Positions 43,645-56,640 of a stretch of DNA of 64,000 nt are shown here, in pieces. The notes beneath the pieces are model-generated. The model was not told the origin of the DNA, did no database searches, and saw nothing but the letters and a program-made list of their open reading frames with translations. Made by a program: the position numbers and the translations under genes. The first letter of the stretch is position 1. Each line of letters begins with the position of its first letter. Source of the stretch: Cristatella mucedo (Eukaryota > Bryozoa > Phylactolaemata > Cristatellidae); NCBI GenBank assembly GCA_009760855.2, contig WPIO01000030.1:2814001-2878000 (forward strand), given 5' to 3'.

Positions 43645-43800
43645 TAGCTGATTTACCAGCCTCATGTGTATAGCGGCAGAAAAGCCTTATCGGCTATCAT
43701 CACCGCTTGAAGTTGGCAATAAAGGATCACGAAACTGCTGGATTCAAACCTACGACTTCGAAAGTAAGGAAAGAGACCCAGACTTCTGAGATATCGCTAG
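43645..43800 (-). mobile_element. SINE-B copy, diverged
   Basis: Plus strand shows the reversed body (CTTAGCTGATTTACCAGCC, GCTATCATCACCGCTTG, AATAAAGGATCACG), then GGATTCAAACCTACGAC for the B box. Confidence 0.7.
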
Positions 43801-43845
43801 ACCAGTATTGTAGCTTTCGCCCTTCTTCTTGAAGGGGGAAACAAA

Positions 43846-43925
43846 ATAGAGATGGCTTCAGGACTCGAAGCCACTACCTCGGTGAGGACGAAGTAGGAGC
43901 ACCTCGCCCCGGGCAAAGGCCCAGC
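43846..43925 (-). mobile_element. Possible second tRNA-derived SINE type
   Basis: On the minus strand GGCTTCGAGTCCTG fits a B box, and GGGGCGAGGTGCTCC about 45 nt upstream resembles an A-box region. A similar reversed B-box segment occurs near 62300. A worn tRNA gene is an alternative, but no acceptor stem was found. Confidence 0.35.
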
Positions 43926-46034
43926 CTTTCCCAGCGTGCATTAAGGGCTTCATTAGAATCTTACAACGATGCAGCATGAAGGGCTTGTAGAATCTCAGTG
44001 AAAAGGAATAAAGCTTAAGTTAACTGAAAAGCAATAATAGAGCAGAGACAAGCTCAGAGACATGGGTAGCTAGGTCACGGATGTGGACTGGATTCTACCT
44101 GCACGCACTATTAGCTTTCACACAATGGCAGTGGCGATCTCCAAATGGCAATCTCAGGCCAGCATATAGAGTTGAAACCGAGGGGGATAGCACACAGTAC
44201 TCTACTGACGTTCGTCTCAACTACGCAAGATATAAGCAGACCATGGCAGGTAGCTCCTTATCATGGCAAGGGAGCGAACATGATGAATAGATCCGAAAGT
44301 GGTGTTGGGAATGATGTGTACGCGTCGTATAGTGATCAAAGAGGAGTTTAGATTATTAACACTTGGGAATGATTGCACTATAGCGCCAAAAATTAGAAGA
44401 GAGAAATCTTGTATTCCATCTATGCATGAAGGATTTGGAGTTTCGCCGGAGCAGCTCAGTTAAATTACTGATCAGCTTAAGGATTTTGGCAGTAATCTAC
44501 AATCGAATTCTAGCAAGGTAGAAAATTAATTTATCCGTCGCTGTGTTTTATTATCAATGTCATCCATCAGTATCAAATTCTTGATACGTTTAGTAGAGCC
44601 AGTTAATAGAAAAAAGCGACTGGTCTGCCGGCCGAGATTTGACCGCCAAACGACACGGATGGCACACGATCGGACTATTGCGAATGGCTCAATCACACAG
44701 CCTCGTCGGCAGATCCAGTTGCTGCTCTCAGTTATTTATATAAGTCTAATGGGTTTTATGGCTGCTTATACATCAAGCAGGACCAAAGTTCTGATAAATG
44801 AAAAAATCAAAAGTTATCTATAACGACGTTGACCACACAGAGAGGATAATGAAATGCATGGCAGTGAAGAGGTCAATAACAACCTTTATTTGCTCATCAA
44901 ATGTACAAGGTAAAACTACCTATAAGTTCATCTCGGCCATTTCCAAAGCGGCATTAGCAGTCAAGCTAGATGCACATTTATCCACGTATAATTATTTAAT
45001 GTTTTGCAAGAGTCCACACAGTACTTTATATTTTAGTTTTTATTTGCTCACAGAATTCCAAAAATTGCTTAAACGCAAAGTAGCGCATGAATGCCAAAAA
45101 GAACCAGCGCAGCTGCACTATCTAAATTTTTTTGAGTGTCTGTGATACGAGCTGCATGATGAAGTAGGATTGTAATCCTTCAGTATCAAAAGCATTTGGA
45201 TGTGACACTTAAGCCTCAATCAAAATTCAGACACTAGCTTGTTCAGAGACTTCTTAAGATACACTTGACAGTTTATTCAAGTGCCGTATCCAAAGTTGTA
45301 TGAAATTTATTTAAGCAGGAATATCAGGTTTTGCATCACACAGCAAAAATATTGTGCCGTAGAGAATAGAAATTATATCTGAATGAATAATTCAAATGAG
45401 AATTTTCCTTGTGCTTTCGTGCGACCGGTGCCAGCTCTGTGATATCATCTATATTCAAATGAAAACAGTGCTCAAACTAACAGAATATGACAAAATTAGT
45501 GAGGGCATCGAGACAAATTTCTTCCGCTGGGTAATAAGTTCAAAGCACCCTCACAAGAAAAGGCAGCACGGCTACTGCTCTCTCCTCTTGCCTGCAACGT
45601 TATTCAAGATGCATCAGCACTTATTGATCTTTGTCCGTACCATTCTCCAGGGCATCCTCATTGTTCTTATACGAGATATTGACGCCTATGATGATGGTGA
45701 TAGTCTCGTCGTGGCCGCTAGATAATGCTTAGGTGGCCCCCAGCTATAGCCTCACCACAACTGTGCAAAAGCTGCCATTCCCGCTCCAGAGCAACCTAAC
45801 GGTACAGAATAAGACCTACTTCGACCAATGGCATCCCTGGTCGTCGGTGGCAGTGCACATTCGGTCACTAAGGGGGGGGGTGGGCGGGTAAGAGCATTCT
45901 GCTGAGAGGGCCGAATGAAACAGATGGCCCAGTGCAAGGACTTCAGCAGGTTTAACAGCATGAAATAGATAAGCAAGCACCAAGCTTTGAAAGTCGCCAT
46001 GTCCCGTTCGGAAGTTGCACAAGTGGTAAGTTCT
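43926..46034. other. Anonymous AT-rich region with short open frames
   Basis: Plus-strand frames of 88 codons (44557-44823), 115 codons (44798-45145) and 109 codons (45396-45725) show no recognisable domain and have AT-driven composition. I do not call genes. A run of ten G lies near 45871. Confidence 0.3.
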
Positions 46035-46175
46035 CGAAGTTTATTAAGCATGCTACTACTAACCATTTGATCGTGGGTCGTTTGCAGCAAATTTAAAGTG
46101 CGTAGAAAGAGCTTGAATTCTCAGAGGGCGCGATATCAAATGAGTTATTATTATTATTATTCTTATCACTATTAT
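46035..46175 (+). mobile_element. LINE family 1 tail copy
   Basis: TTTATTAAGCATGCTACTACTAACC, TTTGCAGCAAATTTAAAGTGC, GAGGGCGCGATATCAAATG, (ATT)n: the final 3' UTR plus tail. Confidence 0.8.
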
Positions 46176-46397
46176 TTTAAGTTCAAAGGCACCCTTCCGC
46201 TAATTAGTCTGGGACGCCCAGGCCTATCCTGCAAGCGGTCGAGACAGACGTGGTATTTGCACGACCGTCTACTATTGAGGGAGCTTCTACCCAGTGGTTT
46301 ATGGCTAGGTAAGAGAGAGCCCAGCCCGCCTGTCCCAAATCTATGTAAACCCATTTGTCGTTCAGCTCGGTCAAACCGCAAGCAGGCCACCCCAGCT

Positions 46398-46495
46398 AAG
46401 TGGGCAGTCCAGGATTGCCAGCTATAAGACTTAAACCCACCACCTGTGTCATGAAATGAAGCATTTTACCACTAAGCAAAGGTAATTGGTAAATG
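46398..46495 (-). mobile_element. Possible tRNA-derived SINE remnant
   Basis: On the minus strand TTAGTGGTAAAATGCTTC (A-box-like) is followed by GGTGGTGGGTTTAAGTCTTA (B-box-like) at tRNA-like spacing. Confidence 0.4.
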
Positions 46496-46615
46496 TCTAT
46501 GAGGCCCTCATGGTATGCAAAGTGCCTCGGAACCTACTTACGTCTTATTAGCCTGCCGTCCCGGAAAAGAACGGGATGTATGTAAAAGAGCTACGATAAA
46601 GTTTGAGTTCGTCCC

Positions 46616-46772
<157 letters not shown>

Positions 46773-49289
46773 TCTCTGATCCAAAGGCGAAACCAGTGTG
46801 GCTGGCTCCATCTCGATAAAGATAGTCCAACCTGGGCAGGAGCATGGTCGCACTGCCGTCAGCATCTGCTAGGAAGAAAGGATTTAGGAATGCAGAGTGA
46901 TGCATTCTATCCTACTTCTGCCGTTAATATAATGTACCGCATCTCATTCTGTAACTCAACAAAGACACAGACTAAGCGGGTGTTACGAAGGAGAGTTGTT
47001 TATAGCAAACTTAAATCTTACGCGGCCTTGGCACTAATGCAGTAGCGAGCAGATGAATTCTCACTGAGTGTAAATGTTTCTCGATAGAAGTCAGCACTCT
47101 TTCTAAATACCGGCAGAGATCGGACACAGCCCCTTCGTTTTCCATAGGTAAATCATCAAATGGTCATTTGCCAGCTGATCATTCGCCAGCAAGTGAGAAG
47201 GAGCGAACCCTTGGCAAACGTTGAGCTGGCCGAACGAGCAGAACTTCTCGAAACAAAAGCGAAAGGACCATGATATAAGCTACCCCATCTTCTCCTAAGA
47301 TGAGGCGCTGAAATCCTTCCGGGTATGCAGAGTATTGAGTCAGGTCATCTGCCCAGCACGAGGGACCAATAAGCTGGCGAAGTCTCCCATCTACAAACGA
47401 GAGGCATTGCAAGCCAGGACTAAACGCATGATTGGCTCGAATGCCACATCGAATGGATTTGTTGACAGCAGATCATCCGACCAGACTCCTGCCATTCACT
47501 TGAGCGGCACTAAATTTTGGGTCTGCACGTAGAGCATGACACACGCGTCTGTGTACAGCCTCTCAATAAAACTATTCAAGTTCTCGTCAACACCACGTTT
47601 TATATATTGTCAGCAAGAGAGATATAGAGAGATACGTTAGGATTCTGGGGAAAGCATTCTACTGGTCGAAGAAGGCCGCAAACAGTAAGAGAGCCTCCAG
47701 TTAGTTGTCTATCACCTTACCGAAGGCTGAACTAGGAATTACTGCTCAAGTAAACTCTCGGCGCGAGGCAGGAAGCCTTTCTATTGGGCACGAAGCCAGT
47801 CACTGTAAAAAACTGCAAATAAACTGTAAAAGTCTCAAAATTCTTCCGAATTCTCCAAATCCTCCTAACTATTCCACAACCCTTGTCTGAATTCCAAGAA
47901 TTGTATACACTGCCGAGTGTTCGTTCTTATTTTTGTAATGCAGGAGTGATTTTTCATGATGTAACGCCCGGCTCAGAAACGAAGTAAAGTTTTTTGCATT
48001 GCAACCTGAGGAATATTGCGACCCGGGCGACGAACCGGGCGACGAACCGGTCGAAGCTAGGACTAGGTTAATAACCATGGATCCCTCTACATATAGTGCC
48101 AGCAGCGATGTAATCGGCTTGAAGTTGTCCAATAGCCAGGCGGCCCCCTCCATTAAGAAGCAGTATTGTCAAGCCGACCTTACCTGACATAGTGTCGCCT
48201 AAGTAAGCGCGGCATCTACGAGGCGTCGCGTCGGATCGAGCATACGGAGGTGTCTATTCCGGGCGGTTTTTCAAACCCCACAGCGTGTTTGATGAGCTCG
48301 ATGCAGACACATTCACAGTTGATTCTCCGCTAGAGGAAGCAAGAGCCGTCATTGTGACTCCAGGGTGGCAACAAACGAGCGACCGAGCAGAGCCTCAACT
48401 GCAGAGCTACCAATGGCTCACCTGGTCACCATGACAAGCAGCTTCGGCAGGCAGCCGATGGTCGACCTAGTACATACTAGGCGTCGTATGGAGGATAGTT
48501 GCATCGCACGGCCAGCTCTCGGTTCGATCAGTAGAGATGCTTTGGTAAAGCTGCCTCACAGGAGCAGAAACAGTGGGTTATCCAGCCATTTTTGCATTCC
48601 TCTATGACTCACCAACCGGATACTCTACCTCAAAAAGCGACTGTGGTCAGGCTCAAACCCTGTACACTGGCCAGGTCATACGTTGCGTGCAAATCTCGTT
48701 CCATATTTAAATATATAGTGTGCAATAAGCCTTGCCTTATCTCGGCTATTTCGTAAGTGCTCTTCTGTTTAGATTTGGCGTCTAAGCTCACAGTTCATAA
48801 CTGCTCACGGTGCATTTCATCATGTCATCCGTGCATTTCCACATTTATGGTAGACTCTGACTAAGCAATCGCTATACCAGAGACTTAAGGTCCTCAATAA
48901 TATAGTAACATTTCCACAGCGAGCATAAGTAGAAGAGGTGAGGTAGCATAGACCATGGGCATGCTAACTTCAAGGAGCTGTAACCGTAGCGAATTGGCTC
49001 TGTGTAAGCCTAATTTTGAATTTCTGGTAGACATTCTGATGTGAAGTATCTAATTTCTAAGATCCTCTAAAATGAACTCTGACCGCCTGGATTACCTTAC
49101 GGTGGACTTAGTCATGAGCATGTACTCTACGCCAATTTTAAGCCGGTAATTAATCTCGGCCCTAATGACGCCACTGAATCTAAGCAGCTTGGATCTCTTC
49201 CAAATTAAACTATCGCATTCGATGCATCCCGTATGATTATGCATGCCAGATTTCTAAACAGCTGGGTCTTATCCGAGGGGTATGTTGCT
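46773..49289. other. Anonymous region with LTR-like hints
   Basis: A CTCTCAATAAAACTATTC signal near 47561 resembles an LTR R/U5 segment. TGTAACGCCCGGCTCAG at 47961 resembles an LTR start. A triple CGGGCGACGAAC 12-mer lies near 48026-48055. No gag, pol or host domain was read, including in the 80-codon frame at 48365-48607. Confidence 0.3.
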
Positions 49290-49420
49290 CCTACTTCACA
49301 AACCTCGTCGTGGTTTGAGTCCTGCAGCAGACCGTTCTTTATTGCACTTTTGCAAGCGGGTTAGGTAGCCGCTACGGCTCTTATGCTGCTATATCAATGA
49401 GGCTGATAATTCTCTTTCAA
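49290..49420 (+). mobile_element. SINE-B copy, diverged
   Basis: GTCGTGGTTTGAGTCCTGCAGC (B box), TTATTGCACTTTTGCAAGCGG, CTACGGCTCTTATGCTGC and ATGAGGCTGATAATTC follow the SINE-B order with many changes. Confidence 0.6.
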
Positions 49421-50214
49421 TCCTAAGTTGGCTCCGATTGATCTGCACCACACCAATGGGACACCGCCATTAAATCCCACGCGATCTAGCAACTCCATAA
49501 GGAGATCGAGAAATCGAGACATTCTTGTGTATCCTATGACAACTGTCATTCATCAATGCATCCCAGCAGGCCATTCCTTTCAAAGCCGCTCACTTGAACT
49601 CAAAACTTGACTTCTCTCAAAACTAAATCAACTTCTAATCCAGGCTTCGTAGGCCTCTGTCACCCAGGAGATGTCCAGTTTTTCGGCCACGATCTGAGCC
49701 AATGAAGTTTTGAAAGAAGCTCCTCAGCTTATACTTTGGTCGCTTTAAGCAACTCAATTTTACTCTACTCACATAGCCGTTTGTAGACAGCATAAGGATC
49801 TTAAGTTAAGTCTGCCATGTTCCCAAGTTTTCGTTTCCTAGTTTAATGATAAGCTTCGGCTCTGACAAGCTTTCAAATTTTTATTCACGATGTCACTAAG
49901 ATGGCGTACTCCTGAGAATAAACCCAAGTATCTGCTCCTCAGTGATCACTAACCATTGAGCTGCTCTCACGTGCCTCTGTTTGCCTACCTCGCAGGTAAA
50001 TTTATCTTAGCATTTATGGCAGGGCCAAACGTGACAGAGAGATAGATTACATAATTCTGGAAGAGTTGGCAATGGAGTTGACCAATTACCTGGCTCATTC
50101 AAATATCAGGTTGTGTATGTAGGCAAACTAATGATTTAAAATATGAATTTAGAAAGTATCCATTTTCTCAGCATAAGTTCATTCTAATGATTATAGATAC
50201 TGAATAACTGGCCA
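49421..50214. other. Anonymous sequence
   Basis: No recognisable feature in this stretch. Confidence 0.4.
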
Positions 50215-52770
50215 AGAGAACAAATTGGCAACGCCAGTCCCCGTTCTACCATTCCTATCAAGGACACTGAAACTGGTCGTGGCGGACCAGCTGAATTCAT
50301 ACGTTGAAACTTCAAACCTTGCTAGTAAGTTCCAGTCTGGCTTTAGAGCTAATCACTCCACAGAATCAGCATTTCTTAGGGTGTACAACGACCAACTTAG
50401 GTATGCAGACATAGGTAAACTGTCTCTGCTTGTTTTGCTCGATATTTCAGCAGCTTTCGATGCTATCGACCACAAAATTATTTTCAGCGCCTCTCATCTT
50501 GCCTGGGCATCACTTGCACTGCTCTGCAATCGTTCAGGTCCTACCACAGTGGGAGACTCCGAAGTATTGACTTAGTTGGACATAGATCATCCGAGGTACC
50601 TCTGAAATATGGAGCACCTCAGGGCTCCGTGCTAGGTCTGGTTCTTTTCACGGTTTATACTCTCCCTCTTGCTGATGTGACTGCCAAGCACAATCTAGGC
50701 TTTCATTTCTATGCGGATGACACTCACTTGTACCTTTGCTTTGATCCCTCCCAGCCTTCGAGCATCTCGAATTGTCTCAACTCACTTGCTGCATGTATTG
50801 ATGGCATTCGCACGTGGATGGCAGCAAATTTTCTAAAACTAAACGATGATAAAGCGAACTTACCAATTATGGGTAAACCCAGTGTGATTCAGAAATAGGA
50901 AAGGCTGAGGGTCAAAATTGTCTCTGCCAGCATATCTTCTGCTGTATCGGCTCGAAATCTAGGTGTCATGTTCCAAAGTGACCTCTCGTTAGACGACCAC
51001 GTTAGCTCCACAGTCAAAGCTGTCTACTTTCAGCTACATAACATTGCTAAAATTTGGGCTTGTTTAGATAAGGATACCACGTCCAAATTGGTCCATGCAT
51101 TCGTGAAATCCCGTCTCGACTTCTGCGACTCACTGCTTGCTGGCCTATCGGCATGTGCGATCAGGCGATTATAGCTGGTGCAAAACTCCGCAGCTAGGCT
51201 TGCCTGCCGTGAGCGTCGCAGTTGCCACATCACACCACTCCTCGCCGACCTGTACTGGCTACCAGTCAAGCAACGGATTGACTTCGAAGTTTTGTCGCTC
51301 ACTTTTAGGTCACTTCATTCTTTGGCTCCAGCCTATCTCTCAGATCTACGCCCCCACCATGCCAAGCATCGTTCCACTCGCTTTTCGGAATCCAACAGTC
51401 TACCAATACCTCGTACAAACCTCAAATCCTTTGGGGACCGTGCATTCAGTTCGTATGCTCCCAAAGGCTGGAAATCATTCCCGACTTGCGTCAGAACATC
51501 CCAGTCACTTTGAATCTCCTTGAATACAATAGACTACTAACTTCTATGCTGCCGATACTCAGTTGTATTTGTCATTTAAACCGTCGGAATCTGCTGCAGC
51601 AACTGAGAAACTGAATGCTTGCCTTGCCAATATTCGATCCTGGATGTCGGAAAACTTCCTGAAATTAAATGACGATAAAACCGAACTGCTTCTCATAGGA
51701 CACCCTAAGCGTGTGGCTGGATTAAAAGGCTTTGCTCTTCTAATAGGTGATGCTATTGTGCGACCTTCATCACGTGCTCGTAATCTAGGTGTCGTGTTCG
51801 ACAGCTGCCTCAATTTCAAAAGCTTCATTCAGAAGACTGCCTCTACAGCTAGCCATCACATCCGATCCCTATCCAAGATTAGAAGCTGTCTCCCACAGTG
51901 GCTTGTAAAAAATTTAACTAGCTCTTTAGTTCTGTCTCGGCTTGATTATTGTAATTCCCTTTTGGCTGGGCTACCAAAGAAAGCTATAATGCCACTACAG
52001 CCGACTATGAATATGGCTGCAAGGCTGGTCTTCAAGTCCCAGCGGATTGAGCACGTGTCACCTTTGCTGGAAGAGCTAGGATGGTTGCCGGTTGAGCAAA
52101 GGATACGGAGCAAAGTTCTTACGCTGACCCACAAGGCCCGCCACGGCTTGGCTCCTTCGTACCTAGCTGAACTGCTGCATCAGTTTCAGCCTGTTCGCGC
52201 CCTCAGGTCCTGTGTGGACAATAAATTAGCTGTCCCATTCCTCCGCTTAAAGACAGTTGGCGACAGAAGCTTTAGCTCTGCAGGTCCTAGAATGTGGAAC
52301 TCGCTTCCACAATTCTTACGCAACGACATCTACTCTCCAACTGCCGACTATGGCACATCTTTTTCAGCGATCTGAACTGCTACTTCTATGCTACTCACTA
52401 CCTCAACTGCTCTCCTAACTCTGCTATGCTTCCCACTTTCTCTTTGTTGCGTGAGACGAAGTCTGTTGGCTACCGAATGCGTACCGAAAGCCGCTTAGGC
52501 TGTGAGTGCGCTATAAAAAACTCTCCTGCGTAACACCCACACGGTCTTTATGACTTTGTGGAGTTACTGACGGAGATACACATAACTACACTTGCATGCT
52601 GACCCTGTGCATGTCACCCGTAACCATGTTATTCATATTGTTTGTCGAGCATGAAACCACTCACCATTCAATCGCGTTTCCCTTTGAAGCAAATGTAAAG
52701 CGCTTAGAGAGAGATTGAGTTCTCCAAGGCAGCTTTATCAAGTGTATTATCATTATTATTATTATGAAGA
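50215..52770 (+). mobile_element. LINE family 1, best preserved copy, split by LINE family 2
   Basis: 50215-51535 and 52585-52770 are one element. Coding blocks: ASKFQSGFRANHSTESAF near 50320, LLVLLDISAAFDAIDHK near 50425-50475, the intact catalytic box FYADD at 50707-50721, TWMAANFLKLNDDKANL near 50810-50860, FQSDLSLDDHVSSTVKAVYF near 50970-51030, LLADLYWLPVKQRIDF near 51240-51285 and SLHSLAPAYLSDL near 51315-51350. Several stops and frameshifts remain (near 50530, 50575, 50897 and 51173). The 3' UTR resumes at ACACTTGCATGCTGACC (52588), then tail and (ATT)n. It begins inside the RT domain, so it is 5'-truncated. Confidence 0.88.
51536..52584 (+). mobile_element. LINE family 2 copy, youngest-looking, inserted in family 1
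   Basis: A 270-codon open frame (51563-52375) covers the C-terminal third of a CR1/L2-type ORF2. Just upstream, FYAADTQLYL suggests the RT box with one Asp changed. Then come RSWMSENFLKLNDDKTELLL, RARNLGVVFDSCLNF, SRLDYCNSLLAGLP, GWLPVEQRI and PRMWNSLPQFLRND. The 3' UTR ends with TTGTTGCGTGAGACGAAGTC, CTCTCCTGCGTAACACCC and GTGGAGTTACTGACGG. The long intact frame suggests a recent insertion. It cannot make an active protein because the 5' two-thirds is missing. Confidence 0.88.
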
Positions 52771-52845
52771 AATGATTTGCAGACGTTCTCGGGATTTAGT
52801 CAGTTTTGCATCTAACTGTTGTGAGGAAATTTAGGAGGGTGGAAG

Positions 52846-52936
52846 CTCTGGCCGAGGTCGTCGGCGGGAGCCCCGTGGCATATGTGAAGCACCTGAATAG
52901 AGATTAAGTTATCTTAGGGCGCTATTTAAATAAAAT
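52846..52936 (+). mobile_element. SINE-A fragment, 3' part
   Basis: GGCCGAGGTCGTCGGCGGG, GTGAAGCACCTGAATAGAG and TAGGGCGCTATTTAAAT, followed by the TA repeat at 52937. Confidence 0.75.
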
Positions 52937-52976
52937 ATATATATATATACATATATATATATATGTATATATATAA
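52937..52976. repeat. (TA)n microsatellite
   Basis: Short TA run with TACA and GTA interruptions. Confidence 0.9.
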
Positions 52977-53150
52977 GGTAGGAAAGAAATGGCGAGTTGG
53001 GAAGTGGACTGTGGAAGAAGGAGAATAGGATGAAAGAAAGAGAGAAAGAGAAAGGAAGAATACGAAAAAATGAGATAGGAAAGATGAAAGAAAGGGAGTG
53101 AGGAAAATGGATAGAGAGATACCAATGAGAAAGTTAAGAAAGTGTAGTAG
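52977..53150 (+). repeat. Purine-rich low-complexity tract
   Basis: About 170 bp, largely A and G (GAAAGAGAAAGGAAGAATACG, GATGAAAGAAAGGGAGTGAGG), not a simple repeat. Confidence 0.75.
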
Positions 53151-53157
53151 AGATTAA

Positions 53158-53255
53158 ATGAGATCGCGCTCCTTTTGTTGCAAATGTAAAGTTCCTAGAA
53201 AGAGATTTGAGTTGTCCGATGTCGCTATACCAAATGCATTATTATTAATATCATG
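53158..53255 (+). mobile_element. LINE family 1 tail-only insertion
   Basis: GAGATCGCGCTCCTTTTG, GCAAATGTAAAGTTCCTAG, GTCGCTATACCAAATGC and (ATT)n: less than 100 bp of the family end. Confidence 0.75.
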
Positions 53256-55924
53256 TATAAAAGAGTGCGAAGAATGCGGCGAAGATTGCAGCAGTAGTGC
53301 GCGCGAGCAATCGCGAGAGAGGCATAAGGAAAAGGCGGGTGATGCATAATCTGGGAGAGAAAGATCAATCCCGGATGGTAAATAAGCAAAACGGGCCTAC
53401 AGCCTATAGACGATCACTTCTGCGTTGCGAGTAACTCTGTGGCTGCATGAACCGTACATCTACAGCTGACTTACCACCACAAGCTTTGGCTAGTTGCAGC
53501 ACAGATCAATACAGCGTGCCCGTTTCGATGGAATCAGCCTACGCACACTGCTTGCAGCAGCGACTGGAAAATCGATGCGGAGCCATTCAGAGAGCCACGT
53601 CAGCGTCAGGGGAATCATTAAATGTGCGACTGCACTGTGATGGTGACAGACAAGCTCGGCCTGAATTTGGCCATAGCGTTGACAATACAAAAGTCGGTCT
53701 CGCTTACCGGCATGCATAATTCATTCCCGTTGCCTAAAACACAATTCGTTTACTTTGTTGTGATGATGATTTCTAATGGCAACCTCATGCTGCTCGTCCT
53801 TAGTTTATGTCGCTTGGCTTCTGGTGCTCAGAATAGCTCGGTTTGGTGGGGGGGATACAACTCACGATAGCTACATTGGAAAACCAGACTTATCATTTAC
53901 ATGTGTTCCAGATTCAGAGCAGCCTGTATCTCTTAAAATCTAAACACGTCTGCAATAGTGACCAGCAGCTCCATGCAAATCTACATACAGGCGGTTCTCA
54001 GTGAGAATTGTCTCTTTTCCGGACTGTAAATTCGGCCACCGCGTACCCTAAACGCATATTGGAATGCTCGGTGGTCCGCGACTGGCTGCAATGCTGAAAA
54101 TGATCCTGGCGATTATACAGGCATTTATCTATCTCCTGTATGTCAGAAAATTTGTTGGAAACGGTCAGCAAAAGTGCCCAGCCCTGCCTTATCCTGCTGC
54201 ATACCAAGTTCATTCCGAGACACTAGTCAATTTTCGGCAAGGACGACAGTTATTGTTTTGGGCTTAGAATTGTTATCTCCTACATACGTCCGGCCGAACC
54301 TTAATTAATCGGTATTCGTAGTTAAAACGTAGAGTTAGGTGTGAAGTTATAGGGTAAACAAATTTATTAAGTGAGCACTTTGCGCCTACCTAGTTAGATT
54401 CAGCCAATAATGGTTATCTCAAATCTAGTTTAATGTGAAAACCCTTGCAGTTGCCGCAATGGATAAACTCTTAACACGCGACTAAATTTCCTTATCGTCC
54501 TGCTTTGGCTTAATTGTTTAGTAATTGAAAGTGAAAGAGTGATGCACCTGACTTATTCTGATGTTCAAGGTTAAACTTCGCTTTGTTGATTTTTGAGGGG
54601 TTATTTTCTCGCTAGCTGTTTTTGAAGAAACGCTTTGCTATGATCGCAACTTTGTGCATTCAAAGTATTCTCTAAACGGAATGAATTTAGGTTTTTGCAT
54701 GCATTAAACAGCCTTATAAAACTGGCTGAGCGACTAAAAAACCTTTTGAAAGAACATGTATGCAAATGCAACATTCAAGCCAGACGCTTAGAGGTTGTGG
54801 AGGGCTTGCACGCTTTGCTCAACTTGTACGCAACTGAAGACCGTCGATAAATACGAGAATTAAACTCAATTAGCAGCCGTTATTATTGACTTGGCTGAGC
54901 CAGCAGTCAGCTTGAACTGGCTATCCAAACAGATCGCCACTTATCTGAGCTACAAGAGTGAGGGGCTGTGCAGACTCATAGCGGTAGCCAAGCGTCGGTG
55001 GATAGAAAAAGCTTGGCACACAAGTGACTTCTGACGTTGACACATTGGTTAATTTGAGAAAACTCACATACAAAGTTTTGAAGCAAAATGCAAATTTAAT
55101 ATGGTAATAGTTTGTAAAAGAAATGAAGAAATGCAGTTAGGTAATTAAGATGAGAATTTCAAGAGTAAAGCTAAATGAACTTTGTAGATGTAGAAGAACA
55201 ATGAATGATGTAGAAGAACCATGTTTTTCAAATTTACGAAACCAAAGTCTTTCCAGCGCTGCTTAATTAACATTTATAGAAACTGGATATGCCATTTTTT
55301 TGTCAGTAGAATTGCGGGTATCGCACGAAAGGAGCATTAATTCAGGAGCGTGAAAAGTCAGAGGTAGAGTTTTGACTCTTAGAGATTTGACAATGTAAAA
55401 CAGAGTCTCGTTTATCGGCATGGTGCATATTTCTTATATGCAAAGTCATTTTACTACCAAGCGTACCTTAATACCGCCATGATTATAACTTGGGCTAAGG
55501 TGCATGTCGATGATTAAATTCACGCTCGCTCTCTAATCGGTTTGACTTAGGGGTGTAGATCCCAGCTTGGGGTGAAGATAACCTCCGGACCACTACCTAT
55601 TCGGCCGACCAATAAATAGCAGTCACTTTCCCGCTGAGAATAAACTATCTAGGCTTCACGCTTTTCGATTATGCAGTCCTGATAGGAAAGCGTGTCTGCG
55701 ACTCTGAAGCGCAGCGACTAATAAACTGGATGCTTGCTGCAGGCGTTCAATACAGGGTGTTGACCAAAATTCTGTGAACAATAGTGACATAATAGAAAAA
55801 TTTGCTAGTAGGGCACCCGATTCATGTGGCTAGACTGGGAACCGTAGCTCTAACAACTGGTGGTGCCGTAGTGTGACCCTCTTCATGTGATAGGAATTAA
55901 CTTTTCCTTCTTCAAAATTGCACA
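53256..55924. other. Anonymous region
   Basis: Plus-strand frames at 53447-53719 (90 codons) and 53622-53870 (82 codons) overlap in different frames and show no domain. 54300-55900 is AT-rich with nothing recognised. Confidence 0.35.
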
Positions 55925-56640
55925 ATTGTTTAAATGCTTCATTCTGAGATGACCGCTTCAGCAGCCAGCCACCACGTTCGAGCTCTGTCTACGATTAAGG
56001 ACCGTCTTCCACTTCGGAAGGCCAAAATTCTTGCTAGCTTCCCTGTCAAGGCTCGACTACCGCTATTCCGATTTGGCTGGAAAATAAAAAAATTCCTCGG
56101 CCTCTAATGAAATGCTTGCCATGTTAGTCAATAAATCGCAGAGTTTCACCACGTGTTTCCTTCGCTCGAGAATGATCTCGGTCGGTCAGTAGATGAAAGC
56201 TAAATTCTTACAGTGACTCACAAGGCTCACAACAGTGCTTAGCTCCTTTACACCTGGCTGCACTGCTACACCATTTGCAGCCTTCTGTGCCATCACTTTC
56301 TCAATAAACCAAAGTGAGCTGTTGAATTCCTTGCTCAAAAGCTATTCGGGGCAAAAACATTTACTCTGCAGATCTTAGACAGCTGAAATTACTTACAAGT
56401 TTCTTTCACAGTAACATCTTTTTTCGTGCTGCCAATTGTGATACATCCGTTCTAGCAGTCCCGAACAGTTACTTCCACGCTACTCACTTGATTAACCGCT
56501 CTCCAGACTCAGATAAGCTTCTCTCTTCCTCTTTTCCATGGGAGTTAATAACTACATGCTCCTGAATGCGCACCAAATGCTGCTTAGGTTTTGCGTGCGC
56601 TACAGATTACTGTCGAGCGAATAACCCACATAGTGCTGGT
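55925..56640 (+). mobile_element. LINE family 2 copy, old and degraded
   Basis: CATTCTGAGATGACCGCTTC, CAGCCACCACGTTCGAGC and GGCTCGACTACCGCTATTCC follow the family 2 ASHHIRSLSKIRSCL / SRLDYCNSLLAG region. The 3' UTR appears as TTACTTCCACGCTACTCAC, CTCTCTTCCTCTTTTCCATG, CTCCTGAATGCGCACC and GTCGAGCGAATAACCCACATAG. Numerous indels. Confidence 0.6.

Noticed and set aside
43846-43925. Possible tRNA gene
   Set aside because: A B-box-like segment is present, but I could not pair an acceptor stem or find a proper anticodon arm. A decayed SINE is more likely.
53447-53870. Faint helicase-like reading (LNLAIALTIQK) near 53660
   Set aside because: I considered a Helitron helicase remnant, but no second motif, terminal CTRR hairpin or Rep domain supports it.
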